64,000 nt of DNA from Ancylomarina euxina (GCF_003863355.1 NZ_QQWG01000006.1:62001-126000); one strand, 5' to 3'; counted from the stretch's first letter, positions 9,207 to 18,155 are shown. Notes: generated from the sequence alone by a model not told the origin. Numbers and translations are program-made.

Positions 9207-9914
9207 TTACATCATGTTATGGAAAACATGCTGTACATCGTCATCCTCTTCTAACTTGTCAATTAGCTTTTCAACATCAGCAACTTGCTCTTCACTAAGC
9301 TCTTTTGTATCCATTGGAATACGTTCAAAACCTGAACTAATTGGTGTAATATCATTATCTTCCAAATAAGCTTGTACTCGACCAAAGTCTTCAAATGAGG
9401 CATATAACATGATACCATCTTCTTCAGCAAATACATCTTCAACACCCAAATCAATAACTTCAAGTTCTAGTTCTTCAAGATCCTGACCTGTGTTCTCAAT
9501 TTTGAAATGACACTTATGTTCGAACATGAACTCGACACTACCGGTAGTACCTAAACTACCTTTAGTCTTAGTAAAGTAAGAACGAACATTTGCAACGGTA
9601 CGCAGGTGATTATCAGTAGCAGTCTCTACCAATACAGCAATACCGTGGGGTGCATATCCTTCATATATAATCTCCTTATAGTCTTTTTGATCTTTAGAAG
9701 TCGCTTTTTTAATCGCTCGTTCGACATTATCCTTAGGCATATTAACAGCCTTTGCATTTTGGATTACTGCACGAAGACGAGAATTAGTTACAGGATCAGG
9801 GCCACCTTCTTTAATAGCCATTACAATTTCTTTTCCTATTCGGGTAAAGGCTTTAGCCATTTTATCCCAACGCTTAAACTTGCGTGCCTTTCTAAATTCA
9901 AATGCTCTTCCCAT
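9207..9914 (-). CDS. yebC: YebC/PmpR family protein
   Basis: A 235-residue YebC-family protein. It begins MGRAFEFRKARKFKRWDKMA, a Bacteroidota variant of the usual MAGHSKWANI start. It contains the family blocks IVMAIKEGGPDPVTNSRLR, AKAVNMPKDNVERAIKKA and YEGYAPHGIAVLVE, and ends FHNMM. Family members have been described as DNA-binding regulators and, more recently, as aids to translation of difficult (proline-rich) stretches. The acidic C-terminal region is normal. It is transcribed towards the bidirectional terminator. Confidence 0.95.
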   Translation of the reverse strand: MGRAFEFRKARKFKRWDKMAKAFTRIGKEIVMAIKEGGPDPVTNSRLRAVIQNAKAVNMPKDNVERAIKKATSKDQKDYKEIIYEGYAPHGIAVLVETATDNHLRTVANVRSYFTKTKGSLGTTGSVEFMFEHKCHFKIENTGQDLEELELEVIDLGVEDVFAEEDGIMLYASFEDFGRVQAYLEDNDITPISSGFERIPMDTKELSEEQVADVEKLIDKLEEDDDVQHVFHNMM

Positions 9915-10050
9915 GATTTATGATTATAATTTTCGGCAAATGTAACACTTGCCTTTTATTCTATAAAATTTTTCGCTGATTAAATCGCAGATCTTACGAT
10001 TTACGGTAGGTTTAATACTTATTAATCGCAATATCTGCATTATTTATTGC

Positions 10051-10860
10051 CTATTCCAATCCTGAATTAGGTTCTTTAGCCATATGATTATAGGTCAATT
10101 TTTCCAATAAGCCTGGAAACCATTTTTTCAACCAAACCGTAAATTTACCTTCTACAAAAGTTAAAATCAACTCGCGCTTACGTTTTACAACAGCTTTAGC
10201 AATATGAGCTGCACAAACCTCAGCGGTCATCATCTTAGCTTCATCGCGCGGTGTTTCGCCTTGAGAGCTACCATCTGCTGTTAAAGCTACATTCCTAACA
10301 TTAGAAGCTGTAAAGCCTGGAGCAGCGACCAAAACGTGCACTCCCGTTTTTAAGTTTTCGACTCTAAGTGTATCCAGGAAACCACGAATCGCATATTTAG
10401 AAGCCGAATAACCCGTTCGGCCAGGTAAGCCGACATAGCCCGCTATAGAGATAACACCTACAACAGATCCTTTTGATTGAGTAATGTATGGCATGGCATA
10501 TTTGGTACAATACACGGTACCCCAAAAATTCACATCCATCAAATTTTTAAGAACGGATAGATCACAATCTTTAAATAAGGCACGCATTGAGATTCCAGCA
10601 TTGTTTATTAAAACATCTATACGCCCATATTTAGCAATAGCTTCTGAAACGAGATTCTGACAATCACTTTCAATGCTAACATCAGTTTTTACCGAAAGAA
10701 CTTCGGCGCCTTGTTCGATTAATGCTGTTTCAACCTCTTTTAATTTTTCAAGGTTTCGAGCAGCTAAAACTAATTTTGATCCGCGAGATGCAAATTCAAA
10801 AGCCAAAGCCTTCCCTATCCCAGATGATGCTCCAGTAACAAGAACTATTTTATCGATCAT
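10051..10860 (-). CDS. short-chain dehydrogenase/reductase (SDR family)
   Basis: A 269-residue classical SDR. The N-terminal Rossmann motif is TGASSGIGKA (about 9-18). NNAGIS is at about 86-91, the catalytic serine lies in VISIAGYVG, and the YSASKYA motif supplies the Tyr/Lys pair (about 151-157). The C-terminus (VVKRKRELILTFVEGKFTVWLKKWFPGLLEKL) is basic and amphipathic, as in DltE/YqjQ-like SDRs that act near membranes. Substrate unknown. Confidence 0.93.
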   Translation of the reverse strand: MIDKIVLVTGASSGIGKALAFEFASRGSKLVLAARNLEKLKEVETALIEQGAEVLSVKTDVSIESDCQNLVSEAIAKYGRIDVLINNAGISMRALFKDCDLSVLKNLMDVNFWGTVYCTKYAMPYITQSKGSVVGVISIAGYVGLPGRTGYSASKYAIRGFLDTLRVENLKTGVHVLVAAPGFTASNVRNVALTADGSSQGETPRDEAKMMTAEVCAAHIAKAVVKRKRELILTFVEGKFTVWLKKWFPGLLEKLTYNHMAKEPNSGLE

Positions 10861-11340
10861 ATGCGTTTTATTCCTTTTTTATTTGTGTAGTGTAATTAAG
10901 AAGACTTTTTAATTTTACCGATATCTAATGGAATATTTCGATTGTCTACTTTTCAGAAACACAAATTTAATTTTTTTTCAGCTTTATTGTACAATCTAGA
11001 CTAAATTATAAGTTGAAGCTTGAAAAATTAAAATTTCGGCTCATTTGATGCAAAAAACAACAAAATTGGCCATTTACTAGTCCATTTTTCTCAATCGAAT
11101 ATTGGCAGCTTATTCTCTAACAAAGCTTTAGATAAAGATAAAAAGGTTTTAACTTGCAGGAATCAAAATCAGATTTTATGCTCCTTTTTAAACCTTATCA
11201 TAAGGGCAATATCAGTCATACAAAAGAATGTGCTTTTTTTTATCTTTTTTCAGTTTCTGATATCATTTTACGAACCAGTGCTATAAGGGTACTTGCAGCG
11301 CTCCAACATTAAAAAAACAAGGTATTACAAGCTTTTACGG
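10861..11340. other. intergenic region without recognisable genes
   Basis: About 480 nt between the SDR gene and the tRNA array. It is AT-rich with short oligo-A/T runs. I saw no ORF, RNA structure or repeat that I can name. Confidence 0.5.
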
Positions 11341-11372
11341 TTTGCGTATTTAATTTAAAGGATCTATATTTG
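11341..11372 (+). promoter_or_regulatory. promoter of the tRNA-Lys array
   Basis: TTTG (11341-11344), 20 nt, then TATATTTG (11365-11372) is an exact fit to the Bacteroidota consensus TTTG-N19/21-TAnnTTTG. Transcription would start about 20 nt before the first tRNA. Confidence 0.85.
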
Positions 11373-11401
11373 CAACGCTTTTGAAAACAAAGCTTCTTAC
11401 T

Positions 11402-11474
11402 GATTCCTTAGCTCAGCTGGTAGAGCACATCACTTTTAATGATGGGGTCCTGGGTTCGAACCCCAGAGGGATCA
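11402..11474 (+). tRNA. tRNA-Lys(UUU), copy 1 of 8
   Basis: A 73-nt cloverleaf. Acceptor GATTCCT/AGGGATC has one G-U pair, the anticodon stem is CATCA/TGATG, the loop CTTTTAA carries anticodon TTT, and the T-arm is CTGGG TTCGAAC CCCAG. The discriminator is A and the 3' CCA is not encoded. Confidence 0.97.
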
Positions 11475-11513
11475 CAACAAGACAAGCAAAAGTCTTGCAA
11501 ATAAAATCAGCAC

Positions 11514-11586
11514 GATTCCTTAGCTCAGCTGGTAGAGCACATCACTTTTAATGATGGGGTCCTGGGTTCGAACCCCAGAGGGATCA
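11514..11586 (+). tRNA. tRNA-Lys(UUU), copy 2 of 8
   Basis: Identical in sequence to copy 1 by direct reading, after a 39-nt spacer. Confidence 0.97.
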
Positions 11587-11626
11587 CAATAAGACAAGCA
11601 AAAAGTCTTACAAATAAAATCAGCAC

Positions 11627-11699
11627 GATTCCTTAGCTCAGCTGGTAGAGCACATCACTTTTAATGATGGGGTCCTGGGTTCGAACCCCAGAGGGATCA
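11627..11699 (+). tRNA. tRNA-Lys(UUU), copy 3 of 8
   Basis: Identical to copy 1; the preceding spacer is 40 nt, the only one not 39 nt. Confidence 0.97.
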
Positions 11700-11738
11700 C
11701 AATAAGACAAGCAAAAGTCTTTTAAATAAAATCAGCAC

Positions 11739-11811
11739 GATTCCTTAGCTCAGCTGGTAGAGCACATCACTTTTAATGATGGGGTCCTGGGTTCGAACCC
11801 CAGAGGGATCA
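11739..11811 (+). tRNA. tRNA-Lys(UUU), copy 4 of 8
   Basis: Identical to copy 1, 39-nt spacer. Confidence 0.97.
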
Positions 11812-11850
11812 CAATAAGACAAGCAAAAGTCTTTTAAATAAAATCAGCAC

Positions 11851-11923
11851 GATTCCTTAGCTCAGCTGGTAGAGCACATCACTTTTAATGATGGGGTCCT
11901 GGGTTCGAACCCCAGAGGGATCA
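11851..11923 (+). tRNA. tRNA-Lys(UUU), copy 5 of 8
   Basis: Identical to copy 1, 39-nt spacer. Confidence 0.97.
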
Positions 11924-11962
11924 CAATAAGACAAGCAAAAGTCTTTCAAATAAAATCAGCAC

Positions 11963-12035
11963 GATTCCTTAGCTCAGCTGGTAGAGCACATCACTTTTAA
12001 TGATGGGGTCCTGGGTTCGAACCCCAGAGGGATCA
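11963..12035 (+). tRNA. tRNA-Lys(UUU), copy 6 of 8
   Basis: Identical to copy 1, 39-nt spacer. Confidence 0.97.
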
Positions 12036-12074
12036 CAATAAGACAAGCAAAAGTCTTTCAAATAAAATCAGCAC

Positions 12075-12147
12075 GATTCCTTAGCTCAGCTGGTAGAGCA
12101 CATCACTTTTAATGATGGGGTCCTGGGTTCGAACCCCAGAGGGATCA
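12075..12147 (+). tRNA. tRNA-Lys(UUU), copy 7 of 8
   Basis: Identical to copy 1, 39-nt spacer. Confidence 0.97.
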
Positions 12148-12186
12148 CAACAAGATAAGCAAAAGTCTTTCAAATAAAATCAGCAC

Positions 12187-12259
12187 GATTCCTTAGCTCA
12201 GCTGGTAGAGCACATCACTTTTAATGATGGGGTCCTGGGTTCGAACCCCAGAGGGATCA
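12187..12259 (+). tRNA. tRNA-Lys(UUU), copy 8 of 8
   Basis: Identical to copy 1. The spacer before it reads AAGATAAGC where most others read AAGACAAGC. A terminator follows 4 nt after the 3' end. Confidence 0.97.
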
Positions 12260-12263
12260 CTCG

Positions 12264-12294
12264 AAGAGATTGTTTATAAAACAATCTCTTTTTT
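12264..12294 (+). terminator. terminator of the tRNA-Lys array
   Basis: A perfect 12-bp stem AAGAGATTGTTT/AAACAATCTCTT with a 3-nt loop, followed by T4. Confidence 0.93.
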
Positions 12295-12347
12295 ATATCT
12301 ACTGCGCACAAATCAGACCTACTCATCTTTTATTGTAATAATCCTAC

Positions 12348-12355
12348 TATCTTTG
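12348..12355 (+). promoter_or_regulatory. -7 box of the pyrD promoter
   Basis: TATCTTTG matches TAnnTTTG, 17 nt before the pyrD ATG. A clear -33 TTTG is not seen at the expected distance. Confidence 0.5.
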
Positions 12356-12372
12356 TATAAAAATTACAAAAG

Positions 12373-13413
12373 ATGAGTTTATACAAATTAGCTATACGCC
12401 CCATCCTGCTTCAATTCGATCCGGAAACGATTCACAAGTTTACCTTTAAGTGTTTTAAACTTTTTCAAAAATCAGCTTTGATGCGTTCCATCGTTTCAGC
12501 TCAATTCAATGTGAAACATCCCAAGCTTGAAAGAGAACTCTTTGGTTTAAAATTCCCAAATCCCGTTGGCCTGGCTGCAGGCTTGGATAAAAATGCCGAA
12601 GCTTTCGATTTTTTAGGGAGCATGGGCTTTGGTTTTATAGAAATTGGAACCGTCACACCAAAAGCACAAGCAGGAAATCCTCTACCTCGCCTTTTTCGCT
12701 TTGTAAATGATAAGGCTCTTGTCAATCGAATGGGATTTAATAACGAAGGTGTTGAAGAGGTTGTAAGCCGTCTACGCAAAAAGAAAACGCAGGTTATTAT
12801 TGGTGGAAATATTGGTAAGAATAAGCTAACTCCAAACGAAGAGGCTACAAGCGACTATATTAAATGCTTTAAGGCTCTTTACCCTCTTGTCGATTATTTC
12901 GTTGTGAATGTAAGCTCTCCCAATACACCAAACTTAAGAGAACTTCAGGATAAAGACCCCCTAACCAAATTGCTAACTGACTTAATGGATCTTAATCGTT
13001 CTATGGTAAAGGCTAAACCTATTCTTCTAAAAATTGCTCCAGATCTGAATCAATCTCAACTTGATGATATCATAGATATCGTAAAAGAAACTAAAATTGA
13101 TGGTATTGTTTCAACCAATACAACCATTTCAAGAGATGGCCTGTCTTATCCCGAAGATCAAATCCAAAAAGTAGGTGCTGGAGGTCTGAGCGGGCAACCT
13201 CTTCGTGAACGTGCAACTGAAGTCATTCGATACATTCATAAAAAATCGAATGGTAGCATTCCTATTATTGGTGTAGGAGGTATTATGAGCAAGGAAGATG
13301 CCCTTGAAAAACTGAAAGCGGGAGCTTCACTTATTCAACTATACACCGGTTTTATATACGAAGGCCCAGCCTTGGTTAAGGCCATTAATAAAGAATTACT
13401 CCGTAAACTCTAA
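12373..13413 (+). CDS. pyrD: quinone-dependent dihydroorotate dehydrogenase (class 2)
   Basis: Oxidises dihydroorotate to orotate with FMN, passing electrons to quinone at the inner membrane. The 346-residue protein has the class 2 N-terminal helical extension (residues 1-45, [17 protein letters not shown]). It also has [18 protein letters not shown], the catalytic-loop block [26 protein letters not shown] and the FMN phosphate site [20 protein letters not shown]. Downstream genes start 120 nt later behind their own -7 box. Confidence 0.97.
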   Translation: MSLYKLAIRPILLQFDPETIHKFTFKCFKLFQKSALMRSIVSAQFNVKHPKLERELFGLKFPNPVGLAAGLDKNAEAFDFLGSMGFGFIEIGTVTPKAQAGNPLPRLFRFVNDKALVNRMGFNNEGVEEVVSRLRKKKTQVIIGGNIGKNKLTPNEEATSDYIKCFKALYPLVDYFVVNVSSPNTPNLRELQDKDPLTKLLTDLMDLNRSMVKAKPILLKIAPDLNQSQLDDIIDIVKETKIDGIVSTNTTISRDGLSYPEDQIQKVGAGGLSGQPLRERATEVIRYIHKKSNGSIPIIGVGGIMSKEDALEKLKAGASLIQLYTGFIYEGPALVKAINKELLRKL

Positions 13414-13498
13414 ACTTACTTGATACTCTCTTTGAATTAACACTTAAAATCGACTTGTGATAATTTATTGATTATATTCTCTTTTATCAAAAAGAGGC

Positions 13499-13506
13499 TA
13501 ACTTTG
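13499..13506 (+). promoter_or_regulatory. -7 box upstream of the small ORF/5'-nucleotidase pair
   Basis: TAACTTTG fits TAnnTTTG, 31 nt before the ATG at 13538. The -33 element is unclear. Confidence 0.45.
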
Positions 13507-13537
13507 TATACCTAACATTTAACAAATACCCCTTTTC

Positions 13538-13741
13538 ATGGAGATTTTCATTAATCACAACAAAGTAAGTACCTTTAAAGGGGCTCGCTTATGCGACGCT
13601 TTGATGTCCTACTCAAAAGAGACTTATAAACTTCTGATAGAAAAGGAAATTTGGCTCGAAGATGAACGCGGCAACCCTATGGATGCTGACGGGCGACTTT
13701 GGGATGGCATTCAACTTTTTATTAAACTCAAAGCGAAATGA
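13538..13741 (+). CDS. 67-residue small protein, possibly beta-grasp fold
   Basis: I do not recognise the family. The pattern MEIFINHNKVSTFKGARLCD (beta strand, turn, strand, helix start) and the ending GRLWDGIQLFIKL resemble the edges of beta-grasp proteins such as ThiS/MoaD or 2Fe-2S domains. There is no diglycine tail and only one cysteine, so a sulfur-carrier or Fe-S role is not supported. Its stop overlaps the start of the 5'-nucleotidase gene (ATGA), so the two are translationally coupled and presumably functionally linked. Confidence 0.75.
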   Translation: MEIFINHNKVSTFKGARLCDALMSYSKETYKLLIEKEIWLEDERGNPMDADGRLWDGIQLFIKLKAK

Positions 13742-15180
13742 TAAAAACAATTAAATCCTTATTCTTCCTCTCACTCCTACTGTTTATTGGAGCATGTAGT
13801 CAGGATTCATCCAATACTATTGTCGTTGAGAATAAGAATGAAGATATTGTGATTCTTCACATGAACGATATTCATGCAGACATCAATAATTTCCCTAAAA
13901 TAGCGGCTTATATCAATAAACTGAGAGAAACCAATGAAAATGTATTTTTGCTTTCGGCTGGTGATTTATTTAGTGGTAATCCAGTAGTCGATCAACATAA
14001 TAAGCCTGGTTATCCCATGATTGATCTGATGAACAAATTAAAGTTTGATGCTTCTGCTATTGGGAATCATGAATTTGATTATGGACAAGATGTTTTAAAC
14101 AAAAGAATCAACCAGGCAAACTTCCCCTTTATCTGTGCTAATATAGAGGCTGAAAATGCTATTTTAAATCAACCAGAACCCTATATCACACTTGAGACTC
14201 AATTGGGATTCCAGATTATTATATTGGGCTTAATTGAAACAGGAACCCAAATTGGTGATCGCTACATTCCCTCTACTCACCCTGACAAGCTTGATGGTAT
14301 TGACTTTCCTTATTACAGATATGAAATTAAAGACTATACGAATCTTAAAAAGTCGAATAACCTCTTTCTGGTCCTTTCTCATTTGGGAGAAGGTTCAGAT
14401 CAGAAATTGGCTGATGAAAATTCTATAATCGATATAATCATGGGAGGTCACTCTCATAAAATTATTCAAACCCCTTATAAACGAAACAATGCTCTGATTT
14501 GCCAAGCGGGTTCGAAGGGGAGATATATTGGCCGAGTTGATATTAAAATTGAAGATGGACTTGTAGTTTCAAAATCGGCCAAACTAATAGAGGTCAACAA
14601 TTTAAATGAAACTGATGAAGAAATTGCCTTATTGACTAACCAATACAATAACAACCCCGTTTTAGAGCGTGTGATTGCTCAAAATTTGGCTGAATTCAGA
14701 AATAAAGATGAGCTTGGTTCACTCATGACTGATGCGATAAATTGGAATTTAAACACGGATATTTCTTTTCAAAATTCAGGAGGAATTCGTTCATGGTTAC
14801 CTTTGGGAGATATAAAAATCAAGCATGTTTATGAACTCGATCCCTTCAATAATGAAATCATTATTTTCGAGATGACTTGCGACGAAATACGTTCTCTTAT
14901 CAATAACTCAGGAAAAGGTGATTTAAAGGTAGCCGGAATGCATTATCAATATATCGAAGAAGGAAATATTCAGCTTGAAAACTACGATGGAAATCTAATA
15001 GATGAAACAAAAACCTATAAGGTTGGTGTCAGCTCTTATATTGCCAGTGCCTATATTTTTGATCACAATGATGAAGGACAAAATTCTTTTATCAGTAGTT
15101 CAGAATGCCTCATTAAGTTTCTCGAATACAAAAAAGTGATTAATTATTCAGGAGTTAAACGTATTTTTGGCACAAATTAA
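13738..15180 (+). CDS. 5'-nucleotidase/metallophosphatase lipoprotein (UshA-like)
   Basis: A 480-residue two-domain protein. The lipoprotein signal has lipobox IGAC (C20). The metallophosphoesterase domain shows HMNDIHAD (metal-binding D and H), SAGDLFSGN, IGNHEFDYG and MGGHSHK. The 5_nucleotid_C domain carries FQNSGGIRSW for substrate binding. It should act outside the cytoplasm, releasing nucleosides and phosphate from nucleotides. It overlaps the small upstream ORF by 4 nt; a 66-residue membrane protein follows after 12 nt. Confidence 0.93.
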   Translation: MIKTIKSLFFLSLLLFIGACSQDSSNTIVVENKNEDIVILHMNDIHADINNFPKIAAYINKLRETNENVFLLSAGDLFSGNPVVDQHNKPGYPMIDLMNKLKFDASAIGNHEFDYGQDVLNKRINQANFPFICANIEAENAILNQPEPYITLETQLGFQIIILGLIETGTQIGDRYIPSTHPDKLDGIDFPYYRYEIKDYTNLKKSNNLFLVLSHLGEGSDQKLADENSIIDIIMGGHSHKIIQTPYKRNNALICQAGSKGRYIGRVDIKIEDGLVVSKSAKLIEVNNLNETDEEIALLTNQYNNNPVLERVIAQNLAEFRNKDELGSLMTDAINWNLNTDISFQNSGGIRSWLPLGDIKIKHVYELDPFNNEIIIFEMTCDEIRSLINNSGKGDLKVAGMHYQYIEEGNIQLENYDGNLIDETKTYKVGVSSYIASAYIFDHNDEGQNSFISSSECLIKFLEYKKVINYSGVKRIFGTN

Positions 15181-15192
15181 AAAAACTCTATT

Positions 15193-15393
15193 ATGAATTT
15201 CAAGAAGATTATAGCAGCAATTCTCGTTGTTTTAGGAATCATCCTCATTGCATACGGCTTTACTGAGCTCAACAGCTTAGAGTCACAATTCACCCGTGCT
15301 CTTGGACAAAAGGACAATAATGCTATGGGGAGTATCATTGGTGGTGCTATATCTGCAATGATTGGTTTATATCTAATGTTACATAAACGTTAA
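15193..15393 (+). CDS. small membrane protein, DUF3185-like
   Basis: 66 residues with two hydrophobic segments: residues 5-24 (KIIAAILVVLGIILIAYGFT) and about 47-63 (SIIGGAISAMIGLYLML). The pattern fits the DUF3185 family of short membrane proteins of unknown function. It lies 12 nt after the 5'-nucleotidase and before a strong terminator, so it is probably the last gene of that operon. Confidence 0.75.
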   Translation: MNFKKIIAAILVVLGIILIAYGFTELNSLESQFTRALGQKDNNAMGSIIGGAISAMIGLYLMLHKR

Positions 15394-15410
15394 ACCAAAT
15401 ATTCAGACAT

Positions 15411-15448
15411 AAAAAAGGGGATAAACCATACAGTTTATCCCCTTTTTT
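15411..15448. terminator. bidirectional terminator
   Basis: A 15-bp stem AAAAAGGGGATAAAC/GTTTATCCCCTTTTT with a 6-nt loop, flanked by A and T runs, between convergent genes. Confidence 0.93.
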
Positions 15449-15475
15449 ATATGTCGTTTTCTATCTATATAATTT

Positions 15476-15751
15476 CTAATTACACATCATTGCAGATTGA
15501 ATTAAGCTAACTCTTAACACAATATGTCCATTAGGTCTATTCCCAATAAACTCTGGTTTAAAACCAGCAGCTTCCAATTCATGCTTTACCAATCTAATTA
15601 AATCAGAGCTTACTTGATTGAAGTGATGAGCAACAACTAAACTTCCTTTATTGAATTTTTGTTCAAACTTATCTAGAATTTTACGCGCTTCAATTTTATG
15701 CTGCTGAATTTCTTTTTCTACAATATGCGAGTATGCGGATACGTTTTTCAT
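15476..15751 (-). CDS. 91-residue hypothetical protein
   Basis: Not recognised. The first half is charged and probably helical (YSHIVEKEIQQHKIEARKIL). The second half alternates helix (DLIRLVKHELEAAGF) and strand (GHIVLRVSLI). No signal peptide or membrane segment. Codon use and its position before a shared terminator support a real gene. The C-terminus ends MMCN with one cysteine. Confidence 0.6.
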   Translation of the reverse strand: MKNVSAYSHIVEKEIQQHKIEARKILDKFEQKFNKGSLVVAHHFNQVSSDLIRLVKHELEAAGFKPEFIGNRPNGHIVLRVSLIQSAMMCN

Positions 15752-16080
15752 AACTAAATAGAATTAAAGGTGAAAAAATAGATTACTGTTTAAACCGAAT
15801 CAACAAGAACTAAAGTTTAAGTTAGTTCCCTCTTTGAGAATCATATTTGACTCTCCTTCCTCTCTTTAAACATTGTTTTAATTTCAAACAGAAATGTTTT
15901 ATCTCAAACTTCTCTATGACAATTATAAACCTTTTTTATTAATAATCGATGATGAAACGCAAATTTATTTAGACTAACAAGCAAATAGTTGTGATTAAGC
16001 AAAATTCACTAATTTTATATCATCCTAAAAAACAAGCATTTGATATCTATAACGTAGCCAGCCTGAAAATATTCTATATT
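15752..16080. other. intergenic region without recognisable genes
   Basis: About 330 nt, very AT-rich, between two minus-strand genes. It presumably holds the promoter of the 91-residue protein, but I could not assign boxes with confidence. Confidence 0.4.
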
Positions 16081-16392
16081 TTAATTCAGAATGCATCTAA
16101 ATTCGACCAGCATTAAAGGGTCTTCTTCCTTCAGATGAGGATAAAAACCAATTAGTGCATTCCAAAGCTCTTCTTTTGATTGAAAACCATCTTTCCGGAT
16201 TTCATTCACACTCATATTATTTATTGTTTTGAATGATAGTCCAGTGACTTCAATTGGCAAAGTCGAACCATCCGAAAAGTCAGCCATAGCTTCACCTAGA
16301 GGATAATGTGGCTCATCAATACGAGCCGTTTGTATTTTTTTACCAAGACGAATGTCTTGGTAAAAACTTTCGTGAAAATGTATTCTTACCAT
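16081..16392 (-). CDS. ASCH-domain protein
   Basis: A 103-residue single-domain protein. It starts MVRIHFHESFYQDIRLGKKIQTARI and has the ASCH-like core GEAMADFSDG ... LPIEVTGLSFKTINNMS, ending with an LxEEDPLMLVEFR strand. ASCH domains have a PUA-like fold and are thought to bind RNA. The exact role is unknown. Confidence 0.7.
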   Translation of the reverse strand: MVRIHFHESFYQDIRLGKKIQTARIDEPHYPLGEAMADFSDGSTLPIEVTGLSFKTINNMSVNEIRKDGFQSKEELWNALIGFYPHLKEEDPLMLVEFRCILN

Positions 16393-16508
16393 TTTATTAA
16401 AATATTATTCGCTTTCAATTTCATTCAATACCTAAAAGGTATTTATCTTAATATAAAATCATTACTTTTAATTAAATAATTCTATGAGTTTCTAGATTCA
16501 ATTTTTTT

Positions 16509-18011
16509 ATGAAAAAATCAATTCTCTGTTTATTAATAGCCTTAAGCTTTCCATTGCTTAGTTTTTCACAAAACTATTCTAATATTGACTTCGCACATCG
16601 TATTTCGGAGAAAGATCTTGAAAAAAATGTCAAAGCTCTTTGCTCCTCAATAATGCAAGGACGTGAAACTGGAACCCAAGGACAAAAAAATGCAGCAGTC
16701 TATATCTATTCGCAATTTAAACAGTTTGGACTGAAAGCAATAGATAAAAGTCAAGATAGTCTCTCCTACTTTCAAGATTTTAATCTTTCAAAACTTAGAT
16801 TACCTTCGGGTAGTATTCGGATAAATACGAAAACCTTTCACAACTATAAGGATTTTGTGGCAGATCCTATACAAGATTCCACATTCTTAAATTTAGATGT
16901 TATTTTCATTGGGAACTCATCTATCGAAGACTATTCTGATATCGATTTCACAAATAAGGCAGTCTTTTTCCTAACATCAAATTTCCATAAAGCCTTTTAT
17001 GAAGCTCATCAAATTTGGAAACATTCAAAACCAAAGTTGATCTTATTTAACGATCCTATAAATGATAAACTCTTTACTCGATTTATTAAAGCAAAAAAGC
17101 TCATTAGAAATAATCGATTTCGCTTTAAAGAGCCAACAAATCTGGCTGATTCTATCCATTCAACTAAAGAATCCGATTTTTTTAAAACTCTGATATCAAA
17201 ACAGATCATCCCCATATCAGCACGCTTAGCTAAAGCCCTAAGTGGGTTAAAACTAAAACAACTCAAAAGAATTGTCAACAATCAAGATAAAATTGAAATA
17301 ATCCAAAACCACTTAACTTTTAAATTGGTTAAAGAAGATGACATAGTCAAGACAGAGAATGTTATAGCAATGATAGAAGGTTCTAAGAAACCAGACGAAT
17401 ACATTCTTATCTCTGCTCATTATGATCATTTAGGAACAAACAACGGCCTGGTCTATACAGGAGCAAACGATAATGCCTCTGGAACTTCGGCACTTATTGA
17501 AATTGCTGAGGCTTTTAAACAAGCTGAATTAAAAGGATTTTCCCCTAAAAAGAGCCTTATTTTTGTTGCTTTTACGGGGGAAGAGAAAGGCTTGCTTGGA
17601 TCCCAATACTTTGTAAACAATTCACCTGTTCTATTACAGTCTATCAAAACGAACTTAAATATGGATATGTTGGGACGTCTAGATGATAAGCATCAAAATC
17701 CAGACTATATCTACTTACTTGGCACTTCAGATCTAAATCCACAACTTAAACCTCTGAGTGACAGCTTAAATAGACTGCAGTCAAATTTGATTCTGAATTA
17801 TAAATACGATCAGCCTCATAACCCACTCTATGGTGCTTCCGATCAAGCTTCTTTTGTAGAAAAGGGTATCCCCTCCATCATGTATTTCAATGGATTACAC
17901 AATGATTATCATACTACAGAAGACACGGCCGATAAATTGAATTATAATAATATTAAACGGGTTGCACAACTCGTATTTCTAACAGCTTGGGAACTTGCCA
18001 ATCAAGACTAA
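16509..18011 (+). CDS. M28-family zinc metallopeptidase, secreted
   Basis: A 500-residue protein with signal peptide MKKSILCLLIALSFPLLSFS. The peptidase domain spans about 270-500. Its zinc-site motifs appear in order: SAHYDHLG (about 301-308), GANDNASG (about 318-325), FTGEEKGLLGS (about 354-364, catalytic Glu), NMDMLGR (about 384-390) and DYHTTEDT (about 465-472). The N-terminal part (residues 30-260) has the inserted PA-like region typical of Bacteroidota M28 enzymes. Likely a periplasmic or surface aminopeptidase. Confidence 0.92.
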   Translation: MKKSILCLLIALSFPLLSFSQNYSNIDFAHRISEKDLEKNVKALCSSIMQGRETGTQGQKNAAVYIYSQFKQFGLKAIDKSQDSLSYFQDFNLSKLRLPSGSIRINTKTFHNYKDFVADPIQDSTFLNLDVIFIGNSSIEDYSDIDFTNKAVFFLTSNFHKAFYEAHQIWKHSKPKLILFNDPINDKLFTRFIKAKKLIRNNRFRFKEPTNLADSIHSTKESDFFKTLISKQIIPISARLAKALSGLKLKQLKRIVNNQDKIEIIQNHLTFKLVKEDDIVKTENVIAMIEGSKKPDEYILISAHYDHLGTNNGLVYTGANDNASGTSALIEIAEAFKQAELKGFSPKKSLIFVAFTGEEKGLLGSQYFVNNSPVLLQSIKTNLNMDMLGRLDDKHQNPDYIYLLGTSDLNPQLKPLSDSLNRLQSNLILNYKYDQPHNPLYGASDQASFVEKGIPSIMYFNGLHNDYHTTEDTADKLNYNNIKRVAQLVFLTAWELANQD

Positions 18012-18147
18012 GTATAATTGCACAAGTCTTCAATATGATTCGTTTCGTGTACAATATTAACTCTTTTATCAAGAAAATAATCAAGCAATAATTTATTAAA
18101 TCTTATTATTTGTTCAATTTAATTCTGATTTTTCAGATAAGAAGCAC

Positions 18148-18155
18148 TATTTTTG
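18148..18155 (+). promoter_or_regulatory. -7 box for the following lipoprotein gene
   Basis: TATTTTTG fits TAnnTTTG and lies 27 nt before the ATG at 18183. It overlaps an in-frame TTG at 18153, which argues against that TTG as the start. Confidence 0.5.

Larger units (their letters stand above)
11402..12259 (+). repeat. tandem array of about 112-bp units (tRNA-Lys plus spacer)
   Basis: Eight tRNA genes separated by seven nearly identical 39-40 nt spacers. Each spacer carries a small inverted repeat (AAGAC...GTCTT, 8-9 nt loop), then AAATAAAATCAGCAC before the next tRNA. The spacers differ by only a few bases, so the array arose by recent duplication or is kept uniform by recombination. Confidence 0.95.

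Noticed and set aside
11402-12259. CRISPR-like regular repeat
   Set aside because: The repeated unit is a complete tRNA-Lys gene with a constant spacer, and spacers are not unique.
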